Assembly: GCA_020845755.1 (NCBI GenBank)
Contig: JADLFE010000013.1
Coordinates: 88,701-152,700 of the forward strand
Origin: Phycisphaerales bacterium
GTDB lineage: Bacteria; Planctomycetota; Phycisphaerae; Phycisphaerales; UBA1924
DNA: 64,000 nt
Reading direction: 5' to 3'
How positions within the stretch are numbered: position 1 is the first letter of the stretch; every line of letters starts with the position of its first letter. Both the position numbers and the translations under genes were made by a program. Below, piece after piece: positions 47,287 to 54,389 of this stretch. The notes beneath the pieces are model-generated. The model was not told the origin of the DNA, ran no database searches, and was given only the letters and a program-made list of their open reading frames with translations.

Positions 47287-47547
47287 TTGAGCATCGCCGA
47301 AAACACCCCTAACACGCCCACGCTTCGCGACAAGGTCGCCAAAGTCATCGATCTCATCCGCCCGGCAGTCCAATCCGACGGCGGAGACCTCGAACTTGTC
47401 GACATCACACCAGAAGGCGTGGTTCAGATCCGTCTCCACGGCGCCTGCGTTGGTTGTCCGTCCAGCGCCATGACCCTGCAGATGGGCGTTGAAAGGAATC
47501 TCAGAACACACGTTCCAGAGGTGACCGGCGTTCAAGCCGTGGGTTGA
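47287..47547 (+). CDS. NifU-like Fe-S scaffold domain protein
   Basis: 86 residues from TTG at 47287, the only plausible in-frame start ahead of the domain. The domain is the NifU C-terminal type: LIRPAVQSDGGDLELVDITP and the CxxC motif in HGACVGCPSSAMTLQMGVE. Such small proteins carry and donate [4Fe-4S] clusters. The TTG starts two nucleotides after the tRNA-Met 3' end, so no ribosome-binding site can exist outside the tRNA. Translation would either begin on the tRNA-containing precursor or on a leaderless fragment left by tRNA 3' processing. csrA follows 174 bp downstream. Confidence 0.8.
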   Translation: MSIAENTPNTPTLRDKVAKVIDLIRPAVQSDGGDLELVDITPEGVVQIRLHGACVGCPSSAMTLQMGVERNLRTHVPEVTGVQAVG

Positions 47548-47633
47548 ACAGGCAGACTTTGCCTGAAAGGCGTCCGTTCGGGACTTTTTCATAAGTCCTT
47601 GACATATCGGGCCTAGGAAATCCGACGTGGGGC

Positions 47634-47662
47634 TTCCAAACACGTCGCGTTTCGGGTATAAC
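47634..47662 (+). promoter_or_regulatory. promoter of csrA
   Basis: TTCCAA (47634-47639) and TATAAC (47657-47662), spacer 17 nt. The leader would be about 53 nt. Confidence 0.5.
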
Positions 47663-47678
47663 TCCGCCATTGGTGGGA

Positions 47679-47713
47679 AGCGGCCTACGGAAATCGGGCC
47701 GCTTGGGTGGGAG
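47679..47713 (+). promoter_or_regulatory. CsrA autoregulatory hairpin and GGA sites in the csrA leader
   Basis: AGCGGCC (47679-47685) pairs perfectly with GGCCGCT (47697-47703), exposing ACGGAAAT in an 11-nt loop, the classic CsrA target (GGA in a hairpin loop). A second GGA overlaps the Shine-Dalgarno GGGAG (47709-47713), 8 nt before the ATG. Two sites spaced like this allow a CsrA dimer to bridge and block ribosome binding. Confidence 0.6.
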
Positions 47714-47721
47714 TGATTCCA

Positions 47722-47937
47722 ATGCTGGTCATTACTCGGCGTGAAGGCGAAGAAGTCGTCATCGGCGATCCGCGGAATCCGATCGGGATTGTGCGCATCG
47801 CTTCCGTAAAGGGTGAACGGGTCAGGGTCGCCTTCGATTTCCCTCGCGAGGTCGAAATCAACCGCCGCGAAATCGCCGACCAGATCGCATCACAGGAGCC
47901 ATCCGTCGTCGGTGTGATCAAGCCCGAGACGGCGTAA
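47722..47937 (+). CDS. csrA: carbon storage regulator CsrA
   Basis: 71 residues from ATG at 47722. It begins MLVITRREGEEVVIGDP, then IVRIASVKGERVRVAFDFPREVEINRREI, the beta-strand and Arg44-type RNA-contact region of CsrA. It is a homodimeric RNA-binding protein that represses or activates translation by binding GGA motifs. FliW and flagellar genes, frequent partners, are not in the window. The leader carries its own candidate binding sites. Confidence 0.92.
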   Translation: MLVITRREGEEVVIGDPRNPIGIVRIASVKGERVRVAFDFPREVEINRREIADQIASQEPSVVGVIKPETA

Positions 47938-48113
47938 CGCACCGTCCTCCAAGCCTCGGCGGATCATCAATCAGACATGCCGATGGTTGTCCTTCGCCAC
48001 CGTGGTCCTCCACAGGCCGTGGCGATCAGGGCATGCACTCATGATTGGGCCTTTTGATTCATTGAGTTCCGGACTCCTTTCGCCACCATCATGGTCGAGA
48101 GAGGAGATACTCC

Positions 48114-48869
48114 ATGAAAGCCGTATGCGTTGGGGTGATGGCATTGTTCGCGACGCCGCTTGCGTCCGCGCAGAACATCCTGTTCAACGGTGACTTCGAA
48201 GAGCCGGCGTATCTGAACACGGGCCAGTCGCTGGTGGGCGTGGGCGAGCAGAAGACGCTCGTCCGCGATAACTGGCTTGCGGGCTACGACGCCGGCATCT
48301 TCGGCATCATGGATTGGATCAACAGTTGGTCCGATGTCGGATTTGGCGAGGGCGCTCGAGACGCTGGGTTGTCGCGCGTGGACTATGCCGGGAGCGGCGA
48401 ATCGCAATACGCGTTCATCAACAACTGGGAGACGCGACTGAGCCAGGTCACGTCGCACACGATCGCCGCGGGCGAGGTGTTCAACGCGGGCATCTCCATC
48501 GGCCCGCGCGGGGAAAACCAGGGTGGGCGCGTGCAGCTCTGGGCCGGGATTCCGAGTTACGCAAACCCGGACGTGTTTGATCCGAGCGCGATCCTTCTTG
48601 GAGAGGTGACGGTTGCCACCGGCGACTGGACCGCCTTCACCCCGGATCTCGTGCTCGATTTGGATTCGTGGAATCTGGCGTCGTTGTCCGTCACCATCCC
48701 CGACGGCAGCAGCGCGATCGGCCTGCCGCTCACGATGTCCTTCTTGACCAGCGGCGGTTCCTGGGGACCCCTGAACTTCGATACTGCCTCACTCGAAGTC
48801 GTGCCATCCTCGGGAACGTGGGTGTTGGCGGCGATCGCGGGCTTCTTCGTCTTCCGCCGCTCGCGTTGA
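48114..48869 (+). CDS. secreted protein with PEP-CTERM-like C-terminal sorting tail
   Basis: 251 residues; GAGAGGAGA lies upstream of the ATG. The signal peptide is AVCVGVMALFATPLASAQ. The body is beta-rich (NILFNGDFEEPAYLNTGQSL, YAFINNWETRLSQVTSHTIA), similar in feel to DUF642/galactose-binding-like surface proteins. The C-terminus is VVPSSGTWVLAAIAGFFVFRRSR: a short Pro motif, one hydrophobic helix and a basic tail, a divergent form of the PEP-CTERM/exosortase signal. It lies downstream of csrA with a 176-bp gap that shows no clear promoter. Function unknown. Confidence 0.8.
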   Translation: MKAVCVGVMALFATPLASAQNILFNGDFEEPAYLNTGQSLVGVGEQKTLVRDNWLAGYDAGIFGIMDWINSWSDVGFGEGARDAGLSRVDYAGSGESQYAFINNWETRLSQVTSHTIAAGEVFNAGISIGPRGENQGGRVQLWAGIPSYANPDVFDPSAILLGEVTVATGDWTAFTPDLVLDLDSWNLASLSVTIPDGSSAIGLPLTMSFLTSGGSWGPLNFDTASLEVVPSSGTWVLAAIAGFFVFRRSR

Positions 48870-49107
48870 AGCCAAGAGAGAGACGAGGGGGAGTGGTTGG
48901 CGCCCTTGGCTCCATCGAGGGCGCCGCATCGCGGGCTCGTTGAGAAGAGCGGGACCGCGATTTTCATGTTGGTGAAGTGCGAGAAGGCGGCCGCACCTGA
49001 TGCCGATCGGCCGGGATGCGGCCCTCCTTCGATGCTCGTGCGAGAGGAATACACGCGCGAGCCTGAAGTCCGGCCGTTGGCACGCTGGGCGGTCCACTTC
49101 CCCTGAA

Positions 49108-51600
49108 TCAGAACAGACTTGGTCCGTCATCGACCGGCACGAGCTTGCCGTTGACAAGACGCATCTTGGGCTTGCTCGGTTTGGCGGCAGGTCCCTCGGG
49201 GGCCTTGACAACCTTGGTCACCAGAAGCGACGTCTTTCCGGTGACGCGAGGCGAGGGCTTCTCGGGCGGCCTCTTCGCCGGAACCTTGGCGTCGGCCTTG
49301 CGCGCGGATTTGACATCAGTCCGAGGCTCTGGCCTCGAAACCGCTTTGGGCGCGGGCTTCGCCTCGCCCCGCCCGCGTTTGGGCGAATCGTCGTCTCGGA
49401 GCGACGCGACTTTCAATGCCGCGGCCTCGGCCTTGGTGAATTCGAGTGGCGGCGCGTTGTCTTCGCGTGACCCCTTGCCGAGTTTGGATACCGATGAAGT
49501 CCCGCGGGCTTCGCGCGAGGGCTTGCGGCGGGACCCTGGCTCGTCGTCGCTATCGAGGACCGGTGCGTCGCCCGTGTCGCGTCCCGGCGTGCCCGGCGTC
49601 GGTGCGTCGACGATGATCACGCCGTCTTGATCGCCCGGGTCCTCCTTGACGGCCTTGCCTTCTTCGTCGAGTTCCAGATCTGCCACCGCCGTCTTGGCCT
49701 TTGCCTGCGAGAGCAGCGCCTCGTACAACTTCTTGGCGTCGGCTCCGGTGATCGCGTTGCACGCCTTGGCGATCTCGCCGATGTACTTCTGGAAGACGTC
49801 GCGGCGTTCACCCTCGCGCTTCATCTTGGCGCGCTTCCGCAGGTAGATGCCGAGCTTTCGACCGCACTCCATGAGCGCGAGCTTCATCTCCTTGCGGATC
49901 TCGTCGTAGTCGGCGATCGCTTCCTTGGATTCGCTCGTGAACGGCACCCACACACTCGCCATGTGGATCATGATGACCAGCGGCCCGACCGGCAGGCTGT
50001 TGCGCGGGTGCTGCAGGTCGTAGTTCCGCCAGTTGGTTTCTGTGACGGCCTTGAAACTCGAGCACGCGCTCTGCTGGAAGAGCAGCGGCACGCGGTTGGC
50101 GAACCGGATGACGCGGGCCGAGTCGTCCGCCGCCAATTCGCCGCCGAACGCGATCGCCGCCTCGATCAGGAACGGACGCCCGCGGTAGATATCCGGCTCC
50201 CGGCTCGACGCCGCGTAGAATTCGGCACGCACGCCCTTGAACATGCCCTTCAGCAACTGCTGCACGCCGATCGGCGCCAGGCAGTCCGTCGGAGGCGGCG
50301 CGAGTTTGGAGTCCTGGAATTCCTTGTACAGTTTCTCGGCCTGCGGCGGCTCGATGTCGGCGACCTTGGTGCGGCTGGTCACCCCGATTTTGGAGCAGAA
50401 CTCGCCCGCGGTCGGACCCGTAATGCGGCAGAACTTCTCTTGCAGGAACGAGTAGAGCGTGCCGCCCTTCTCGCCCGCCTCGTAGTCCTTGAGCATCTGG
50501 AGCAGGATGCCCAACTCGATGCCCTTGGGGTGCGGTTGGATTTCCTTGGTCTCAGGCGGTAGATCGTTGACGGCACGCGGGAAAACGACCAGAGATCCCA
50601 CGTCCTCGGTCATAACCGGACCGGCGTTCGTCGCAGCGGTGGAGGACTCGACCAGCGCGCCGTCACCATCGGCGACCGCGATCGTCGCCCTTCCCTTCTT
50701 CAAGAGTGGTGTGTCGTCCTCTTCCTCGATCGTGCGCGTCGGGCGAACCAGCACGATCCGCGCGTGCGGATTAGCGATCGCGGTGAGTTCGAGGAACTCG
50801 TCGACGCTCCCGCGGCCTTTCTGGTACTTGCCCTCGAGTTCGATCGTGACGCTCGTCCCGGTCGGAAAATTCGTGGGGCTCAGGAATTCGCCGCGATCGG
50901 CGATCTCTCGCACGGCAGGGTTGAGTTCACGCAGTCGCGCCAGCGGGAAATCATCCGTCTCGTCGTCGGCGGTGACCTCCGCGCGGTTGGTCTTGGTGTT
51001 CATCGCCAGTTCGATGTGGTGCGCCGAGTTGCGCGCATCGGGCCGGGTCTGGATCATCATGGGCTTGCCGGTGGTGATCAGCCCGTACATACCCGCGGCA
51101 GAAATCCCGATGCCCTGCTGCCCGCGCGACATCTTGAGGCGGTGAAACTTCGAGCCGTAGAGGAGGCGGCCGAATATGTTCTCGACCTGCTTGCGGACGA
51201 TGCCCGGGCCGTTGTCGACCACGGTCACCCGGTAGCGCCCCGACTTGGAGACTTTGGCTTTCTTGGCAGCGTCAGCCGAGTCGTCATCTCCTTTTTTCGG
51301 TGATTCGCCGGCTCGCTGCTTCGCTTCCTCGAGATCCTCAATGACCACGACGATCTCGGGGAGGATGCCGGCTTCCTCGCAGGCGTCGAGGCTGTTGTCG
51401 ACCGCTTCCTTCACCGTGGTGAGGAGCGCTTTGCGGGGGTTGTCGAACCCGAGCAGGTGCCGGTTCTTGGCGAAGAACTCAGACACGGAGATGTCGCGCT
51501 GCTTGGCGGCCATCGATTCGGCCGTCGCGCGGGGGGCGGTTTTCTTGGGCGTCGTTCCGTCTTTTGCCAACGGGAGTTCCAGGACAGGGGTCTGTGACAT
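49108..51600 (-). CDS. top6B: DNA topoisomerase VI subunit B
   Basis: 830 residues from ATG at 51600, with AAGGAGG 10 nt upstream. The GHKL ATPase has EAVDNSLDACEEAG (N box), VTVVDNGPGI (G1) and GQQGIGISAAGMYG (G2/lid). The linker/transducer follows with NFPTGTSVTIELEGKY and PLVIMIHMASVWVPFTSESKEA, where the switch lysine SK is found. The protein is much longer than archaeal Top6B (about 530): an acidic/Lys-rich insert at about 95-120, another at 310-350, and a ~220-residue Lys/Pro/Arg/Asp-rich tail after about 610. The tail may bind DNA or protein, as in plant Top6B; this is inference. Its partner is the A subunit at 36312-37442. Confidence 0.92.
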   Translation of the reverse strand: MSQTPVLELPLAKDGTTPKKTAPRATAESMAAKQRDISVSEFFAKNRHLLGFDNPRKALLTTVKEAVDNSLDACEEAGILPEIVVVIEDLEEAKQRAGESPKKGDDDSADAAKKAKVSKSGRYRVTVVDNGPGIVRKQVENIFGRLLYGSKFHRLKMSRGQQGIGISAAGMYGLITTGKPMMIQTRPDARNSAHHIELAMNTKTNRAEVTADDETDDFPLARLRELNPAVREIADRGEFLSPTNFPTGTSVTIELEGKYQKGRGSVDEFLELTAIANPHARIVLVRPTRTIEEEDDTPLLKKGRATIAVADGDGALVESSTAATNAGPVMTEDVGSLVVFPRAVNDLPPETKEIQPHPKGIELGILLQMLKDYEAGEKGGTLYSFLQEKFCRITGPTAGEFCSKIGVTSRTKVADIEPPQAEKLYKEFQDSKLAPPPTDCLAPIGVQQLLKGMFKGVRAEFYAASSREPDIYRGRPFLIEAAIAFGGELAADDSARVIRFANRVPLLFQQSACSSFKAVTETNWRNYDLQHPRNSLPVGPLVIMIHMASVWVPFTSESKEAIADYDEIRKEMKLALMECGRKLGIYLRKRAKMKREGERRDVFQKYIGEIAKACNAITGADAKKLYEALLSQAKAKTAVADLELDEEGKAVKEDPGDQDGVIIVDAPTPGTPGRDTGDAPVLDSDDEPGSRRKPSREARGTSSVSKLGKGSREDNAPPLEFTKAEAAALKVASLRDDDSPKRGRGEAKPAPKAVSRPEPRTDVKSARKADAKVPAKRPPEKPSPRVTGKTSLLVTKVVKAPEGPAAKPSKPKMRLVNGKLVPVDDGPSLF

Positions 51601-51633
51601 CTCGGCGTGCCCTCCTTGGCATCGGCGCGGGGC

Positions 51634-51639
51634 AGTGTA
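51634..51639 (-). promoter_or_regulatory. -10-like TACACT upstream of top6B
   Basis: On the minus strand TACACT (51639-51634) would give a leader of about 27 nt with AAGGAGG. The same hexamer is found upstream of top6A. Confidence 0.4.
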
Positions 51640-51773
51640 TGGCGGCTGGGAGCAAAGGTGACTCACGGAGCCAGGAACGCGGTTATCAGGGGCGATATTC
51701 GTATTGCGTACGGGGTATCTTGAAGTTCGCGCAAATCACGCTCTGCGGGGCTGCGAACGCCCTCGGCGATCGT

Positions 51774-51779
51774 TATACT
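51774..51779 (+). promoter_or_regulatory. -10-like TATACT upstream of the PEP-CTERM gene
   Basis: TATACT at 51774-51779 is a strong -10 match; no good -35 is seen 16-18 nt upstream. The leader would be about 115 nt and ends with TAGGAGGG before the ATG. Confidence 0.4.
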
Positions 51780-51898
51780 TCCACCGCCCAGAGATGGGCC
51801 CAGACAGGTGCCTCGCGCGGGATTCCGCCCGGAAGGGGAGGGACTTCTTCCGGTCTCGCGTGCGGCCTACTTCCCTGCCTGGTAGGAGGGTAGAAAAG

Positions 51899-52549
51899 AT
51901 GAAGATTTTTGCTTTGGCCGTCCTTGCGGCCAGCGCGGGCGTTGCGTCCGCGACCGTCACGATCTCGCAGTGGGACCTGCTCGGCGCTCCTGGCAACCAG
52001 ACCTTCACGGCCGGCTCTGCCACCGCGAACGTTTCCGCCATGAACCTGACCCGCGGCACCGGCCTGGCCGCGAGCGGCGCCTCCAATTCGTTCAGCGCTT
52101 CGGGCTGGACCCAGCAGACCACGGACTATTTCAGTTGGGGTTTCACGGTTGACTCGGGCTATCAGGTCAACCTCGATAGCCTGTACATCGGCACTCGCTC
52201 GTCCGGTACTGGCCCTGGGGCTATCGGCCTCTACTACAGCGGAGACAACTTCTCCTCGGTACTCCACACTTTCGATCAGAGCCCGGGTGGCAACTTCGTG
52301 AACTCGATCATCGACCTCTCGGCCCTTCCGAATCTCTCGGGCACGGTTGAATTCCGAGTTGCCCAGATCGGCAGTGTGGCTGCCAACGGGAGTGGAACTC
52401 TCGCGGCGGGCACCTTCCGCTTCAGCGCGTACTTCGTGAACAACACCTTCGACCGCAACCTCCAGTTCACCGGCGATGTCGTCCCCACCCCGGGCGCCAT
52501 GGCCCTGCTCGGCCTCGGCGGGCTCGTTGCCGGCCGTCGCCGCCGCTAA
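51899..52549 (+). CDS. PEP-CTERM-type secreted protein
   Basis: 216 residues with AGGAGGG 9 nt before the ATG. Signal peptide FALAVLAASAGVASA. The mature part is low in charge, Ser/Thr/Gly-rich and beta-strand prone (SWGFTVDSGYQVNLDSLYIG, NRNLQF-like strands), typical of exported proteins awaiting sorting. The C-terminus VVPTPGAMALLGLGGLVAGRRRR has the Pro motif, hydrophobic helix and Arg cluster of a PEP-CTERM (exosortase-type) signal. It is a single-gene unit with its own terminator. Function unknown. Confidence 0.85.
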   Translation: MKIFALAVLAASAGVASATVTISQWDLLGAPGNQTFTAGSATANVSAMNLTRGTGLAASGASNSFSASGWTQQTTDYFSWGFTVDSGYQVNLDSLYIGTRSSGTGPGAIGLYYSGDNFSSVLHTFDQSPGGNFVNSIIDLSALPNLSGTVEFRVAQIGSVAANGSGTLAAGTFRFSAYFVNNTFDRNLQFTGDVVPTPGAMALLGLGGLVAGRRRR

Positions 52550-52629
52550 GTCCTTGTTTCTCGCGTCGGCCGCCGAGTCCTGACCAACTTCGGCGTCTGA
52601 CTTCGGTTTGACCACAGTTCAGAACGACG

Positions 52630-52665
52630 ACACCGGGGCGCTTGTTGCGCTCCGGTGTTGTTTTT
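52630..52665 (+). terminator. rho-independent terminator after the PEP-CTERM gene
   Basis: A 12-bp stem (ACACCGGGGCGC / GCGCTCCGGTGT, one G-T pair) with loop TTGTT, followed by TGTTTTT. Confidence 0.88.
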
Positions 52666-52758
52666 GACGCGCGAACGCGATACGTCAGCGGCCTAAACTC
52701 CCCCTCACCCATCGCGACGCGGGCGAACGCTCACGCGCGACATTTCGGAGAACGAACC

Positions 52759-53229
52759 ATGGAAACCACCCTCATCATCCTCAAACCCGACGCAGTCCAG
52801 CGCGGCCTTATGGGCCAGATCATCAGCCGCTTTGAAAACAAGGGCCTGCAGATCGTCGGCATGAAACTCATGCAGATCAGCCAGCAACTCGCCGCGACAC
52901 ACTACGAGGCGCACAAGGAACGCCCGTTCTATGCGGGCCTGGTGAAGTTCATGACGTCGAGCCCGGTCGTCGTCCTGGCCATCCGCGGCAATGGCGCCAT
53001 CACCATCGCGCGAAACATGATGGGCGCTACCTTCGGCAGCAAGGCCAACCCCGGCACGATCCGCGGCGACTTTGGCGTCTCCAACTCGTTCAACCTCATC
53101 CACGGTTCGGACAGCCCCGAGGCCGCCGAACGCGAACTCAAACTCTTCTTCGCCCCGGGAGAGGTGCTTACCTGGCCCCGCCACGCCGATCAGTGGATCT
53201 ACGATACTTCGGGCGGCAAGATCGAGTAG
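52759..53229 (+). CDS. ndk: nucleoside-diphosphate kinase
   Basis: 156 residues, slightly longer than E. coli Ndk. GGAG lies 8 nt before the ATG. It begins METTLIILKPDAVQRGLMGQ; the catalytic His is in NLIHGSDSPEAA; and KERPFYAGLVKFMTSSPVV and GSKANPGTIRGDFG-type segments are conserved. It transfers the gamma phosphate from ATP to other NDPs via a phosphohistidine. No operon partner is visible. Confidence 0.94.
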   Translation: METTLIILKPDAVQRGLMGQIISRFENKGLQIVGMKLMQISQQLAATHYEAHKERPFYAGLVKFMTSSPVVVLAIRGNGAITIARNMMGATFGSKANPGTIRGDFGVSNSFNLIHGSDSPEAAERELKLFFAPGEVLTWPRHADQWIYDTSGGKIE

Positions 53230-53276
53230 TCGTCCACGCAGCGCGCCCGCGCTCCGGCGATCTCAGTCCCGAGCCA

Positions 53277-53294
53277 GGTCGGGCCGACCCGACC
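53277..53294. repeat. 7-bp inverted repeat after ndk
   Basis: GGTCGGG-CCGA-CCCGACC, perfect stem with 4-nt loop, 48 bp after the ndk stop. There is no T-run, so it is at most a weak or factor-dependent terminator. Confidence 0.4.
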
Positions 53295-53453
53295 ACTCCG
53301 CGTATGTGATGAGTCACACCCTATCGCTCACATCCCCGTGAGCCCGCGATATCACGCGCGCTGTTCCGATGGGTCTCAGTGAGACATCGGGTGTATCCGT
53401 GATACCGTGACGTTCTCGGCGTACGGCTTGCCCCTGCTGCTGAGCCTGCGGAC

Positions 53454-53750
53454 TCAAACCGCGACGAGACCCGCGGCGTATTCGGCGCTGCCTTTGGCCA
53501 GGTTGTTCCACGCATCACCGTCGCGATGCAGTACGCCGGGCCAACCATGATGAGCCCGAGCATGGAGTCGGGCTTGTCGTGCAGTAAGACTGTTGCAAGG
53601 GCGCACATGAGGATGGGGCCCACGATCCGGTTCTGCACCATAGAGAGCAAGAGGGCCTTCCAATTGCGGAAGATGGCCGGAAGTTCCTCGTACCGCACCT
53701 TGGCGCAGGGTGGGTACATCATGAGGCTGAGGCCGACGGCGAGGCGCGCC
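53454..53750 (-). pseudogene. remnant of an ACR3-family arsenite efflux transporter gene
   Basis: Minus-strand translation gives [20 protein letters not shown], then [20 protein letters not shown] and [20 protein letters not shown], which matches the start of ACR3 transporters ([17 protein letters not shown]). After IATVM the match moves to another frame ([18 protein letters not shown]) and then meets a stop at 53456-53454. The N-terminal ~50 residues and the last two thirds of the transporter are absent. So this is a frameshifted fragment of about 100 codons, not a functional gene. The identification is by recall of family sequence. Confidence 0.7.
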
Positions 53751-53884
53751 GCCGCGAGGGCATCCACGCCAACGCGGCCAGGTGGACCGACCCGATCGTC
53801 AAGAACACCTGCATGTTTGATCCCGTGGGCGGGAGGGTGTCGTTCTACGATACTCACGTGAAGCTCGAACCTGTCAACGCTTGA
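53738..53884 (+). pseudogene. orphan 3' gene fragment on the plus strand
   Basis: A frame reads [20 protein letters not shown] and [20 protein letters not shown] and stops at 53884. It looks like a genuine protein C-terminus (balanced composition, aromatic residues) but has no plausible start or ribosome-binding site. It abuts and slightly overlaps the truncated end of the acr3 remnant on the other strand. I do not recognise the family. Confidence 0.3.
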
Positions 53885-53935
53885 CGACACCGGCGTCGGG
53901 CGCTGTGCAGATGGGCGCCACGCACGGGAGCAATC

Positions 53936-54286
53936 ATGGCCAAGAGCACGGTCGCGAAGAGAAAATCCAGGGGCGGCGTGCCGGGGACGTACAAGGCGTT
54001 CATCACGAAGTACCCGGCGCTGGGCAAATCGCACGAGATGGTGGCGACGGCCGTGGAGAACGCCGGGCCGCTGGACGCCAGGACGCTGTCGCTGATCAAG
54101 ATCGGCATCTGCGTGGGCGCGGGGCTGGAGTCGGCCCTGCGCAGCCACGTCCGCCGCGCGATGCAGCACGGGTCCAGCGAGGTCGAGATCGAGCAGGCGA
54201 TCCTCTTGGGCATGAACACGGTCGGCTTCCCGGGCACGGTCGCCGCCTGGTGCTGGGCCCACGAGCAGTTCGAGCGGGGGAAGTGA
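53936..54286 (+). CDS. carboxymuconolactone decarboxylase (AhpD-like fold) family protein without CxxC
   Basis: 116 residues with GGAG 5 nt before the ATG. The core [20 protein letters not shown] followed by [20 protein letters not shown] and [20 protein letters not shown] follows the CMD/AhpD pattern. The position that normally holds the redox CxxC is LESALRSHV, so peroxidase-type chemistry is unlikely. Several such proteins are of unknown function. The gene lies 103 bp before moaA on the same strand. Confidence 0.8.
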   Translation: MAKSTVAKRKSRGGVPGTYKAFITKYPALGKSHEMVATAVENAGPLDARTLSLIKIGICVGAGLESALRSHVRRAMQHGSSEVEIEQAILLGMNTVGFPGTVAAWCWAHEQFERGK

Positions 54287-54389
54287 GGCGGGGTGAAGGG
54301 GTGCGAGAGCGTGCGTGAGTCCTTTGGAGTGTGATCGGCGGGGTGCTGTTGGAGTTGGCCGCGTGATTCAGGTGAACGGTGGATCCTCG

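Noticed and set aside
47599..47604. TTGACA as -35 element for csrA
   Set aside because: No -10 hexamer lies 15-19 nt downstream; the TTCCAA-N17-TATAAC pair further down is a better promoter.
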